Notes under the pieces: generated by a model
Seen by the model: only the letters and a program-made list of their open reading frames with translations
The model's database searches: none
Told to the model about the DNA's origin: nothing
Part shown: piece after piece, positions 29,185 through 37,427 of the stretch
How positions within the stretch are numbered: position 1 is the stretch's first letter
Layout of the letters: each line of letters begins with the position of its first letter
Origin: Pseudomonadota bacterium
GTDB lineage: Bacteria; Pseudomonadota; Gammaproteobacteria; Burkholderiales; Burkholderiaceae_C
Assembly: GCA_023442945.1 (NCBI GenBank)
Contig: JAEZWW010000039.1
Span: forward strand, 1 to 46,281
DNA length: 46,281 nt
Direction of reading: 5' to 3'
Position numbers and translations under genes: made by a program

Positions 29185-29871
29185 ATGAGCAGCCCCGCGC
29201 CCCCCCTGGTGCCCAAAACCGAGCCCGACTGGTCCGGCGCCGCCGAGGTGCTGATCGAAGGCTGCGCCCACCTGTCCACGCCCGAAGAGCGCGTGCGCTG
29301 GCTCGAGCGCCTGTGCATCTCCCTGGGCGACGCGCTGTACCCCGCCTTTCTGCAAGTCCTGTGCCGCGTGGGCGAGCACGGCGACGCCCCCGCGCAAAAA
29401 GCCGTCGCCGACACCCTGGTGCTGGCGCTGCAGACCGGGCGCCTGCCGTCCGGCCGCCACACCGCCTGGGGCGCCACGCACGGCACCGCCACGCGCGCCA
29501 TGGGGCCGGTCGAATACCTGTGCGCCTGGCACGCCCAGCCCGACAACCGCGGCCCGCTGGCCGCCACCGCTTTCGACCGCGCCGCGCGCGCCGTGCTGGG
29601 CCTGGTGTCCCACAGCGACCAAGCGCGCCGCATGTACTGCGCCAAGCTGCTGGCCGACGCCGAAGACCCGCTGGGTGGCGCCTGGGCCCGCGGCACCCGC
29701 CCCGCGCTGGCCGCCATGGCGCGCAGTTGGGGCGCAGTGAGCGCCACCACGTCCCCCCAACGCGCCGCCGCCGACGCGGTCGACGCCTTCCTGGCCGAAC
29801 TGCGCCGCAGCGGCGGCGAGGGCGTAGCCCAGGTCACGTCCGGCTGGATCCCGCCGGCGCCGCTGCGGTGA
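29185..29871 (+). CDS. Hypothetical protein, 228 residues
   Basis: Family not recognised. Alpha-helical and soluble-looking, with segments such as RWLERLCISLGDALYPAFLQ, KAVADTLVLALQTGRLPSGR, GPVEYLCAWHAQPDNRGPLA and RRMYCAKLLADAEDPLGGAW. Its compact helical pattern suggests a helical-repeat fold. Very GC-rich, consistent with the host rather than recent transfer. It starts just after a terminator without a visible ribosome site. I see nothing that ties it to the T3SS, so it may simply be a resident gene between T3SS blocks. Confidence 0.65.
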   Translation: MSSPAPPLVPKTEPDWSGAAEVLIEGCAHLSTPEERVRWLERLCISLGDALYPAFLQVLCRVGEHGDAPAQKAVADTLVLALQTGRLPSGRHTAWGATHGTATRAMGPVEYLCAWHAQPDNRGPLAATAFDRAARAVLGLVSHSDQARRMYCAKLLADAEDPLGGAWARGTRPALAAMARSWGAVSATTSPQRAAADAVDAFLAELRRSGGEGVAQVTSGWIPPAPLR

Positions 29872-29885
29872 GGCGGGTACGGGGC

Positions 29886-29955
29886 TGAATTTTCAAGAAA
29901 TCGGCCGCTAGCCCTAGATGAATCTGCGCAGGAAGCTATCTAAACGGTAGCAATA
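29886..29955 (+). repeat. Intergenic repeat, copy 12
   Basis: GGCCGCTAGCCCTAGATG then ATCTGCGCAGGAAGCTATC and arm GGTAGC. Confidence 0.8.
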
Positions 29956-30079
29956 TGACGCAGGACGGGGGGTGCTCCCCTGCCATTTGCCGAGGGCCAG
30001 CCGGCCCGGGGCGGATCGAGCCTGCGTCCGCCTGTGCAAAACCGATTCGTGAATCCGTTCTTTAACCCTGGGAGCCCAC

Positions 30080-30496
30080 GTGCCATTCAACCTGTTTGCC
30101 ATTGTCAAAGACCATGCGGGTGAAATTGACAACGCATCGCTGATGCGCGATTTGAGGAAGGACGCTCGCTTTCAGCAGTTCCGCCTGTTCACGGAAGATT
30201 TGCACCTGCCCAAAACCACCATCGTGGTGATGGAGCAAGACGGTTGGCGAGTGCGATTTTTCATTCGACCGGGTGAGGACATGACGCTGGACCTGCCAGC
30301 GCTGAAAAAGGAGATGGGCAAAAACGCCGTCAAGCTGCCGGCCGACTTTCTCGACTACAGGACCGAGATCGCCTTCGGCTTCGCCGACGATCCGGACCAG
30401 CTGTTCACCGACGACGTCATCGAGGTCGGTGAGTTTGTGCGCGCGAACTACCCCGGCGTCGTGATCTACGACCAGTACAACAAGGACCTTTGGTAG
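30080..30496 (+). CDS. Hypothetical protein, 138 residues
   Basis: Starts at a GTG with GGGAG seven bases upstream. Soluble alpha/beta protein, no signal peptide: NLFAIVKDHAGEIDNASLMR, TTIVVMEQDGWRVRFFIRPG, DLPALKKEMGKNAVKLPADF, YPGVVIYDQYNKDLW. I do not recognise it. Slightly lower GC than its neighbours. Flanked on both sides by intergenic repeats, so it is an isolated unit inside the T3SS region. It has the size and composition of many immunity-type proteins, but nothing here proves that. Confidence 0.65.
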   Translation: MPFNLFAIVKDHAGEIDNASLMRDLRKDARFQQFRLFTEDLHLPKTTIVVMEQDGWRVRFFIRPGEDMTLDLPALKKEMGKNAVKLPADFLDYRTEIAFGFADDPDQLFTDDVIEVGEFVRANYPGVVIYDQYNKDLW

Positions 30497-30522
30497 CGCG
30501 CCGACCGCATCCACCGGTCGAT

Positions 30523-30590
30523 CATTTGCTGCAAAAAGCGTAGCTGCCTGCGCTGGCGGTTGTAGGGCTGGAGGTGGTTTTCATTCAAAA
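30523..30590 (-). repeat. Intergenic repeat, copy 13
   Basis: Minus-strand form, GTAGCTGCCTGCGCTGGCGG then TTGTAGGGCTGGAGG. Between convergent genes. Confidence 0.8.
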
Positions 30591-30633
30591 AAACCGGCCA
30601 AGGGCAGGGCGCCATGAGGCGCCGGTCGCGCCC

Positions 30634-30978
30634 TCACGCTTCGTGATCGGCCAGGGAGGACGATGACGGCGCAGCGCGCTTGTCGATCAGGCTGACGTTG
30701 GCCGCGGTCACCCCCAGCACGTACTCGTGGTCGCCGTCGCGCACGACGATCAGGCGCTCGCGCCCGCCCAGCGGGACGGCTTGCACGACCTGCGGCGGCG
30801 TGCGGCCGTCGACGGAGCGCATCGTGGTCGCGCGCTTGAGCAGGCGCAGAAACAACCAGGCCAGTGCCAGCACGAAGGCCAGCGCGAGCATGGTGACCAG
30901 CACGCTGGACCACAGGCTGGCTTCAGGCGGGCCGCCAGCGGCTTGGGCGGCGGACGCCGCTGCCGATGCGCCGTTCAT
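30634..30978 (-). CDS. FliO-like membrane protein next to sctU
   Basis: 114 residues: one helix (about 24-47, WSSVLVTMLALAFVLALAWLF) and a small beta domain VVQAVPLGGRERLIVVRDGD then EYVLGVTAANVSLIDK. This is the FliO/MopB pattern: plG-xRE-livv, then LGVT-xxNVSLI. FliO helps assemble the FliP (SctR) ring in flagella and is normally missing from injectisomes. Here the gene overlaps the sctU stop by four bases (ATGA), so it is co-expressed with the export gate. No flagellar gene is in the window. The assignment rests on pattern, not on a profile search. Confidence 0.7.
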   Translation of the reverse strand: MNGASAAASAAQAAGGPPEASLWSSVLVTMLALAFVLALAWLFLRLLKRATTMRSVDGRTPPQVVQAVPLGGRERLIVVRDGDHEYVLGVTAANVSLIDKRAAPSSSSLADHEA

Positions 30979-32264
30979 GCGTGGCCCCCGCGCCCGCCCC
31001 GTGGGCCGCGCCCGTGCGCGTCGCCCCGGCGCCAGCGGCGCGGCACGTAGCGGGTGAAGCGGCGGCGCGTGGCGCTGTCGCCGTCCGCGTCCTGGGGCGC
31101 GCGGTCGTAGCGGGTCAGGTCTTCGCCCGGGGGCTCGCGCCGCTTGCGCGGTTTTTCGCGGGCCGCGTCTTCGGCGTGGGCGGCGGCTTCACCGCGGGCC
31201 TTGGCCAATTCGTGGCGCACGTCCTGCGCCCACAGGACGACGGTGGCGATGATGTCAAACAGCTCGGCGGGGACGATTTCACCAGGCTCGGCGTCGGCCA
31301 GCAGGCTGCGGGCCAGGTCAATGTTGCGCAGCACCGGTACACCCGCTTCCTGCGCGGCCACGCGCATGGCCAGGGCGTCGTCGTCCTCGCCCTTGGCGGT
31401 GACGGTGGGCACGGGGCAGGTTTCGCGGTCGTAGGCGATGGCGATGGCCACGTGCGTCGGGTTGACGACCAGCACGTGCGCTTGCGACGCGGCGTTGTTG
31501 GCGCCTTGCTGGGCCCATTCCTGCTGCAACTGCTTGCGCTGGCCCTTCAGGTGCGGGTCGCCTTCCGAATCCTTCATTTCCTGGCGGATGTCGCGCATGC
31601 TCATGCGCATCTTCTTGCCAAAGGAGTAGCGCTGCCAGGCCAGGTCGATGGCCGACACCAGCACGAAGGAGCCGCCGGCCCAGGCCAGCAGCAGCCAGGT
31701 GGTCTGCCAGAGCGCTGCGCCCACGCTTTCAGGGCGGCCGGAGACCAACAAGGGCAGCTCGGGTAACACATCGCGCATGACGAGCCAGGCGATGACGCCG
31801 ACCACCGCGGTTTTCAGGATGGATTTAACCAACTCGACCAAGTTGTCCATCGAGAACATGCGCTTCAAGCCCTTGGCGGGGTTCATGTTCTCCGCCTTGA
31901 GCTTGAGTTTTTCCGTGGTCATCACGGGCCCGGCCTGGATGAATTCGACCAGCGCGCCCACCAGCGCGATCGGCACCACCACGATGCCGACCACGGTCAG
32001 CAGCGTCATGCCCGCCTGCCGGCCCAGGCGCGGGGCCGCCTGGGCGAAGGGCTCCTGAATCACCTCGAAACTGGTGCGCACCAAGCTGGCGACCTGGTCG
32101 CCGACGACCGGCAAGGCGAGCGCCGCCAAGCCCAGGATGACCAGCATGCCGGCGGTCGAGGTGACGTCCTTGCTCTTGGAAATGTCCCCCTTCTTGCGCG
32201 CATCCTGCAGCTTCTTGGGGGTCGGTTTTTCGGTTTTATCGCCGCTGTCGTCGGATCCGGCCAT
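30975..32264 (-). CDS. sctU: T3SS export-switch protein SctU
   Basis: 429 residues, FlhB/SctU family. It starts GDKTEKPTPKKLQDARKKGD, has four helices, and contains the self-cleaving NPTH (residues 268-271) in the cytoplasmic domain, followed by AIAYDRETCPVPTVTAKGED and AAQEAGVPVLRNIDLARSLL. SctU changes substrate class after cleavage at N/P. Typical proteins end near residue 350-360; this one has about 75 further residues, rich in Arg, Lys and Gly (KPRKRREPPGEDLTRYDRAP; RRRFTRYVPRRWRRGD). First gene of a two-gene unit with the FliO-like gene, divergent from the sctV block. Confidence 0.96.
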   Translation of the reverse strand: MAGSDDSGDKTEKPTPKKLQDARKKGDISKSKDVTSTAGMLVILGLAALALPVVGDQVASLVRTSFEVIQEPFAQAAPRLGRQAGMTLLTVVGIVVVPIALVGALVEFIQAGPVMTTEKLKLKAENMNPAKGLKRMFSMDNLVELVKSILKTAVVGVIAWLVMRDVLPELPLLVSGRPESVGAALWQTTWLLLAWAGGSFVLVSAIDLAWQRYSFGKKMRMSMRDIRQEMKDSEGDPHLKGQRKQLQQEWAQQGANNAASQAHVLVVNPTHVAIAIAYDRETCPVPTVTAKGEDDDALAMRVAAQEAGVPVLRNIDLARSLLADAEPGEIVPAELFDIIATVVLWAQDVRHELAKARGEAAAHAEDAAREKPRKRREPPGEDLTRYDRAPQDADGDSATRRRFTRYVPRRWRRGDAHGRGPRGGRGGHA

Positions 32265-32311
32265 GAAAAGGGGTCAGCCGTGGGTACGGCCCGGAAGTTA
32301 ATAAAAAAGAG

Positions 32312-32406
32312 TTCGTCGAAAGGGTTTTTCTTGACGAATCCTGCCGCAAGTCTGGACGACGATGACGACGTCGCCATGAAAACTGAAACTGAATGAAACT
32401 TTCATT
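32312..32406. promoter_or_regulatory. Divergent control region of sctU and the sctV operon
   Basis: Two inverted repeats: TTCGTC/GACGAA with 15 bases between (32312-32338), and AATGAAA-C-TTTCATT (32392-32406), the second preceded by ACTGAAACTGA, a direct repeat of the same core. AT-rich, unlike the surroundings. It does not contain the GTAACGATCCCAG motif, so this block may answer to another regulator. Confidence 0.5.
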
Positions 32407-32429
32407 TTGATCCATTTGGAGGGGTATGC

Positions 32430-33428
32430 ATGGCATCCTCTCCGGTTGCCCGTCTGGGCGCTATGGGTTCGAAGGGACACATGGATACATGTTCATGTGA
32501 CTTTCGTCACGAAGGAGCCAAACCGCTCGTCAATACTCTCGGAGTAGCCAACTACAGGGCAGTATTTGTGCGATTGAGGATTCATCGGCCAGCGGCCAAG
32601 GGAGGCCAGCGGCCTTCGCTGCGTGCGACGGCCGTTTTCGTATGCACGGCGGCGTCTTTGTGGGCCGTCGGGGCGGGCGCCACGCCCGCCGCTGGCGAGT
32701 CGGCCGGCTGCTCCAGCGGCTGGGGCCAACTGCTTCCGGCCGGCGAGCAACAGAAGGCGCTGGAAGCGCGCGGCTGTGCTGCATCGGCCAACCGGCCGGT
32801 GACGCTTGCCGATCAGATGGCGATCTACGACCGCCCCGTGACGCAGGGGGCGCTGGGGCCCTTGGCGGACCCTGGCGCCCGGCGTGCCCGTGCCTCCGAA
32901 GGGCCCCGCGCCAGCCGCGCTCGCGCACGAGCGCAGGCCGCGGAGCCGGTGCGCGGCGGCGTCTTTCGGCCGGCGGCGTTCGCGCCGCTGATCGACCGCG
33001 CGGCGCGCGCGCACGACATCGACCCGCTGCTGTTGCACGCGATTGCGCGCGTCGAGTCGCGCCACCAGCCCAACGCCCAGTCGCACGCCGGCGCCCACGG
33101 GCTGATGCAGGTCATTGTGCCCACGGCGCGCCGTTTTGGCGTGGGGGCGGCGCAGGAGTTGCGTGACCCGGAGACCAACCTGGACGTCAGCGCGCGCTAC
33201 CTCAAGACGCTGCAGCAGCGCTTTGGCAACGATTTGCCGCTGGTGCTGGCCGCCTACAACGCGGGCGAGGGCGCGGTGGAAAAGTACGGGCGCAAGATCC
33301 CGCCTTACCGTGAGACCCAGGGCTACGTGCGCAAGGTCATCGCCGAATACGATCTGCTGCGTCGCGTGAGCGCAGGCCGGCGCAGCCCCACCGTGCTGTC
33401 GCACGCGGCAACGGAGTCCGATCTGTGA
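32430..33428 (+). CDS. T3SS-associated lytic transglycosylase
   Basis: 332 residues with a C-terminal SLT domain: HDIDPLLLHAIARVESRHQP (catalytic Glu near residue 209), HAGAHGLMQVIVPTARRFGV, DLPLVLAAYNAGEGAVEKYG, ETQGYVRKV. Such enzymes (IpgF, HopAJ class) cut peptidoglycan to let the secretion apparatus through. The ATG at 32430 has GGAGGGG eight bases upstream. That leaves the hydrophobic segment (about 66-84) 65 residues in, unusual for a signal peptide; later GTG/TTG starts at 32568/32574 would place it at the N-terminus. Its stop overlaps the sctV start. Confidence 0.88.
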   Translation: MASSPVARLGAMGSKGHMDTCSCDFRHEGAKPLVNTLGVANYRAVFVRLRIHRPAAKGGQRPSLRATAVFVCTAASLWAVGAGATPAAGESAGCSSGWGQLLPAGEQQKALEARGCAASANRPVTLADQMAIYDRPVTQGALGPLADPGARRARASEGPRASRARARAQAAEPVRGGVFRPAAFAPLIDRAARAHDIDPLLLHAIARVESRHQPNAQSHAGAHGLMQVIVPTARRFGVGAAQELRDPETNLDVSARYLKTLQQRFGNDLPLVLAAYNAGEGAVEKYGRKIPPYRETQGYVRKVIAEYDLLRRVSAGRRSPTVLSHAATESDL

Positions 33429-35425
33429 GTCTGGCGAGCTATTTCCAGACCGCCAACGCCGCCAGCAACCGCGGCGGCCTGATGGCGCGGTTCACCGACA
33501 TTGCGCTGGTGGCGGGCATCGTCGCGATCATCGCGCTGATGATCGTGCCGCTGCCGACCTGGGCAATTGACGTCCTGGTGGCGGTCAACATCGCGGGGGG
33601 CGTGCTGCTGCTGCTGCTCGCGATTTACGTGGCCAACCCGCTGGAGTTCTCGGTCTTTCCCAGCGTGCTGCTGATCAGCACGCTGTTCCGCTTGGCGCTG
33701 TCGATCGCCACCACGCGGATGATTCTGCTGCACGGGGAAGCGGGCCACATCATCCAAACCTTCGGCCACATGGTGGCCGGCGGCAACCTGGTGGTGGGCC
33801 TGGTGGTGTTCCTGATCATCACCGTCGTGCAGTTCATCGTGATCGCCAAGGGCTCGGAGCGCGTGGCCGAAGTCGCGGCGCGCTTTTCGCTGGACGCCAT
33901 GCCGGGCAAGCAGATGTCGATCGACTCCGACCTGCGTTCGGGCCTGATCGACAAGGACGAGGCGCGCCGCCGCCGCCGTGTCCTGGAAAACGAGAGCAAG
34001 CTGAACGGCAGCCTGGATGGCGCGATGAAGTTCGTCAAGGGCGACGCCATCGCCGGCATCATCATCATCATCATCAACCTGTTGGGCGGCTTGGCCATCG
34101 GCGTGATGCAGATGGACATGTCGATGGGCGACGCGGCGGTGAAGTACTCCATCCTGACCATCGGCGACGGCATGGTCACGCAGATCCCGGCCCTGCTGGG
34201 CGCCATGTCGGCTGGCCTGTTGGTCACCCGCACGACGGACGACGAGCACGACAAACACCTGGGCGACGCCATCGGCCGCCAACTGATGGCCAAGCCACGC
34301 GTGCTGCTGGTGGCGGGGGGACTGTGCCTGCTGTTTGCCATGGTGCCGGGCTTCCCGGCGGTGGTGTTTGTGTTGCTGGGCCTGGGCTTGTTCACCGGCG
34401 GCGCCATGCTGACGCCGGCGCTGCGCGAGCGCTGGGAGCGCTTTGTGCAGCCCAAAGTGGCGGCTGTCCGTCGACGCGCGCCCGTGGCGCCGACCTTGAT
34501 GTCGACCGACGCCGCGCCCCCGCGCCCCACCGTGCCGTTGCTGCTGGAGGTGCCCGCCGGGCGCCTGTCGGCCGAGGACAGCCGCGAATTGCTGCATGGG
34601 CTGGAAGGCGTGCTCGACCACTTCCAGCTCTACCTGGGCCTGCGCCTGCCGCGCATCGACGTGCATGCCGTGCACCTGGACGAAGACGAGCAGGACGACG
34701 TGCACGCCACCGAATGGCGCTTGCTGGCGCACGAAGTCCCGGTCGCCAAGGGCCCGTTGCCGCAAGAGCAGACCGCGCAGGCGCTGACCGACGCGGTGCG
34801 CGAAAGCCTGCGGCGCCACACCTCGCTGTTCCTGGGCACGCAGGAGGCCAACCACCTGTTGACCCGCGCCAGCGCAGACCTGCCCGACGTGGTCAAGGAA
34901 ACCCTGCGGGCGCTGCCGCTGGCCCGTGTCGCAGAAATCTTGCGCCGGCTGGTCGAGGAGGAGGTCGCCATTCGCAACCTGCGCGACATCCTTGAAACGC
35001 TGTCCGATGCCGCGCAACGCGAGAAGGACGTCTATGCGCTGACCGAGCTGGTGCGCATTGGCCTCAAGCGGCAACTGTGCTACCGCTACGCGCCCGAGGG
35101 GCGCTTGAACGCCTTGCTGCTCGAGCCCTCGCTGGAAGAGACGCTGCGCGGCGCCGTGCGCGTGAACGGCGGTGCTCAGCAATTGGCGCTGGACCCGGCG
35201 CAGACCGCGCAGCTGATGCAACGTTTTCGCGAAGCGGTGCAGCGCTACCAGCCGGCGGCGATCGTTACGGCGGTGGACATCCGCCGCCACGTGCGCAAGC
35301 TGGTCGAACCGGATTGCTTCGATACGCCGGTGCTGAGCTACCACGAATTGCTGCCGACCTTGCACCTCGAGGTGCTGGGCCGCGTGAACATCGAGGGCGC
35401 CGCCATGCTGGAAGCGGCGACCTGA
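33425..35425 (+). CDS. sctV: T3SS major export-gate protein SctV
   Basis: 666 residues, FlhA/SctV (FHIPEP) family. Helices occupy about 20-310 with ALMIVPLPTWAIDVLVAVNI, NPLEFSVFPSVLLISTLFRL, SLDAMPGKQMSIDSDLRSGL and AARF-type motifs of the family; the cytoplasmic nonameric ring domain follows, with VKETLRALPLARVAEILRRL and VLSYHELLPTLHLEVLGRVN. It receives substrates from chaperones. Starts at a GTG overlapping the transglycosylase stop; an ATG at 33482 is an alternative. Confidence 0.97.
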   Translation: MSLASYFQTANAASNRGGLMARFTDIALVAGIVAIIALMIVPLPTWAIDVLVAVNIAGGVLLLLLAIYVANPLEFSVFPSVLLISTLFRLALSIATTRMILLHGEAGHIIQTFGHMVAGGNLVVGLVVFLIITVVQFIVIAKGSERVAEVAARFSLDAMPGKQMSIDSDLRSGLIDKDEARRRRRVLENESKLNGSLDGAMKFVKGDAIAGIIIIIINLLGGLAIGVMQMDMSMGDAAVKYSILTIGDGMVTQIPALLGAMSAGLLVTRTTDDEHDKHLGDAIGRQLMAKPRVLLVAGGLCLLFAMVPGFPAVVFVLLGLGLFTGGAMLTPALRERWERFVQPKVAAVRRRAPVAPTLMSTDAAPPRPTVPLLLEVPAGRLSAEDSRELLHGLEGVLDHFQLYLGLRLPRIDVHAVHLDEDEQDDVHATEWRLLAHEVPVAKGPLPQEQTAQALTDAVRESLRRHTSLFLGTQEANHLLTRASADLPDVVKETLRALPLARVAEILRRLVEEEVAIRNLRDILETLSDAAQREKDVYALTELVRIGLKRQLCYRYAPEGRLNALLLEPSLEETLRGAVRVNGGAQQLALDPAQTAQLMQRFREAVQRYQPAAIVTAVDIRRHVRKLVEPDCFDTPVLSYHELLPTLHLEVLGRVNIEGAAMLEAAT

Positions 35426-35508
35426 GTGCGAGCTATGGATTTTCGATAAACCTAAACCGACAGGGAAGAGGAATGCTTTTTGCCATGGGAACGACCGAGG
35501 GAAAACCA

Positions 35509-37386
35509 ATGGGTGCGAGCGCCGCTGGCACCAAGGGATGGCGGGCCTGGGCCGCCGGTTGCCTGCTGGGCACGGCGTTGGTGGCCGGCACGGCCTACGC
35601 AGCGCCGCTGCCGATCGAGGGCCGCCAGGTCGATATGACGGCGCGCGAGCAGCCGATCGCTGCGTTCCTGCAGGACTTTTTCGCGACGCTGGACGTGCCG
35701 GTGTCGGTCAGCGCCGAGGCCAAGGGCGCGGTCAACGGCGTGTTTCGGGGTCAGGCCGACCGGGTGCTGGCCAACGTCCTGCGCTCGTTTGGCCTGATGG
35801 CTTACTACGACGGCTCGGTCGTGCACATCTACACCCCGGGCGAAACCACCACACGCACCTTCGCCATGCGCCAGGGCAATGCCCCGGCGGTCATCACAAC
35901 CGCGCGCGACATGCGTCTGACCGATGCGCGCAACACCTTGCGCGTCAGCCAAAACGGCGCACTGATCGCCTCGGGCAACAAGCGCTTTGTCGACATGGTG
36001 GGCGAACTGGCCACGGGCCAACAGACCCAAGCCACGGCGATGGCGCCGCTCGGCTTCAAGGTGTACTACCTGCGCTACGCGTGGGCGCACGACGTGCAGG
36101 CGAATTTCGGCGGCGGCACCACCGTCATTCCGGGCGTGGCCACAATCTTGCGTTCCCTGCTGACGACGCAGCGGGGTGGGGGCACGGCGCCGCTGGCGCA
36201 GTACCGCAACAACGGTGAGCAAAGCCTGCGCGAGCACGGCCTGCGCCGCCAGGGCCAGGGCACGCTGGGCGCGCGCGGCGCCAACCCCATGATGCCCACC
36301 GCCGATACCGTGCAGCGCGCCTGGGATCGGGGCGGCGGCGTGGACATCGCCATGGTCGATTCGCGCATGCTCGACGGCCTGCGCGAAACCCCGGCGCCGA
36401 ACGACGCCCGTGTTGAAGCCGACACCCGCCTGAACGCCATCGTCGTGCGCGATGCGCCCGATCGCCTGCAGTACTACGACGAACTCATCAAATCGCTGGA
36501 CGTGCAGCCGCAGGCGCTGGAGATCGAGGCGACCATCATTGATCTCAAGACCGACAAGCTGCGCGAGCTGGGCATCAACTGGCGCCTGAACGACGACCGC
36601 TTCTCGTTCCTGTTCGGCAACGGCACCAGCAGTGACGGCCGCCTGGTCAACGGCGTACCGGTCCAGGACATCACGCCCATGGGGCAGGGCGGCTTCATGT
36701 CGCTGGTGCTGGGTGGGCGCAACAACTTTATTGCGCGTATCGCCGCCATGGAAAAACAAGGTGTGGCGCGCGTGGTCTCCAGCCCGCAGGTGATGACCCT
36801 GTCCAACGTCGAAGCGCTGTTCGACCATACGCGCAGCTTCTACGTGCGCGTGGCCGGGCGGGAAGAGGTTGATCTGTTCAAGGTTTCTGCCGGCACCACG
36901 TTGCGGGTGACACCTCACGTATTCCAGGAGGGCACCGACGTCCACATCAAACTGCTGGTCCAGATTGAGGATGGAACCATCCTGCCGCAGTCGGAAGTGG
37001 ACGCGATTCCCGTGGTCGAGCGATCGTCGGTGAACACCCAGGCGCTGATCGTGGCCGGTGAGAGTCTGCTGATCGGCGGCATGGTCCGAGAGACAACCGA
37101 CAAAGGCGTGACCAAGGTGCCGTTCCTGGGTGACATCCCCGTGCTCGGCCACCTTTTTAAGACCAACACCGATACCGGCGAACGGGTCGAGCGTCTCTTC
37201 CTCATTTCGCCACGCTTGGTGCCGGCACGTCGACCCATGAGTGCGAGCGCGCCTGTCGGTCCGCAACGCCCGGGCGGCGCTGTCGCAGTGCCGCCGGTGC
37301 CCGACTATGAGAAGCCCGCGTGGCTACAACCGCGTGAAGGAGCGGTTCCCAACAACTCTGCCGCGCCAGCGGCAGGTGAGCAGTGA
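35509..37386 (+). CDS. sctC: T3SS outer-membrane secretin SctC
   Basis: 625 residues from the ATG with GAGGG six bases upstream; earlier ATGs at 35473 and 35485 are possible. Signal peptide GCLLGTALVAGTAYAAPLP. The N-terminal ring domains begin REQPIAAFLQDFFATLDVPV and include the FGLMAYYDGSVVHIYTPGE block; the secretin core has VARVVSSPQVMTLSNVEALF, SVNTQALIVAGESLLIGGMV and VPFLGDIPVLGHLFKT. It forms the outer-membrane channel of the needle complex. The N1/N2 region holds a long insert rich in Gly, Arg and Asn (about 210-285). Confidence 0.96.
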   Translation: MGASAAGTKGWRAWAAGCLLGTALVAGTAYAAPLPIEGRQVDMTAREQPIAAFLQDFFATLDVPVSVSAEAKGAVNGVFRGQADRVLANVLRSFGLMAYYDGSVVHIYTPGETTTRTFAMRQGNAPAVITTARDMRLTDARNTLRVSQNGALIASGNKRFVDMVGELATGQQTQATAMAPLGFKVYYLRYAWAHDVQANFGGGTTVIPGVATILRSLLTTQRGGGTAPLAQYRNNGEQSLREHGLRRQGQGTLGARGANPMMPTADTVQRAWDRGGGVDIAMVDSRMLDGLRETPAPNDARVEADTRLNAIVVRDAPDRLQYYDELIKSLDVQPQALEIEATIIDLKTDKLRELGINWRLNDDRFSFLFGNGTSSDGRLVNGVPVQDITPMGQGGFMSLVLGGRNNFIARIAAMEKQGVARVVSSPQVMTLSNVEALFDHTRSFYVRVAGREEVDLFKVSAGTTLRVTPHVFQEGTDVHIKLLVQIEDGTILPQSEVDAIPVVERSSVNTQALIVAGESLLIGGMVRETTDKGVTKVPFLGDIPVLGHLFKTNTDTGERVERLFLISPRLVPARRPMSASAPVGPQRPGGAVAVPPVPDYEKPAWLQPREGAVPNNSAAPAAGEQ

Positions 37387-37427
37387 CGTAATTCTGTGGT
37401 CGAACGCTTGACAAGGAGTGACGACAA

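Noticed and set aside
33323..35509. 728-codon open frame opposite sctV
   Set aside because: Shadow frame, very rich in His, Gln and Arg; sctV on the plus strand is unmistakable.
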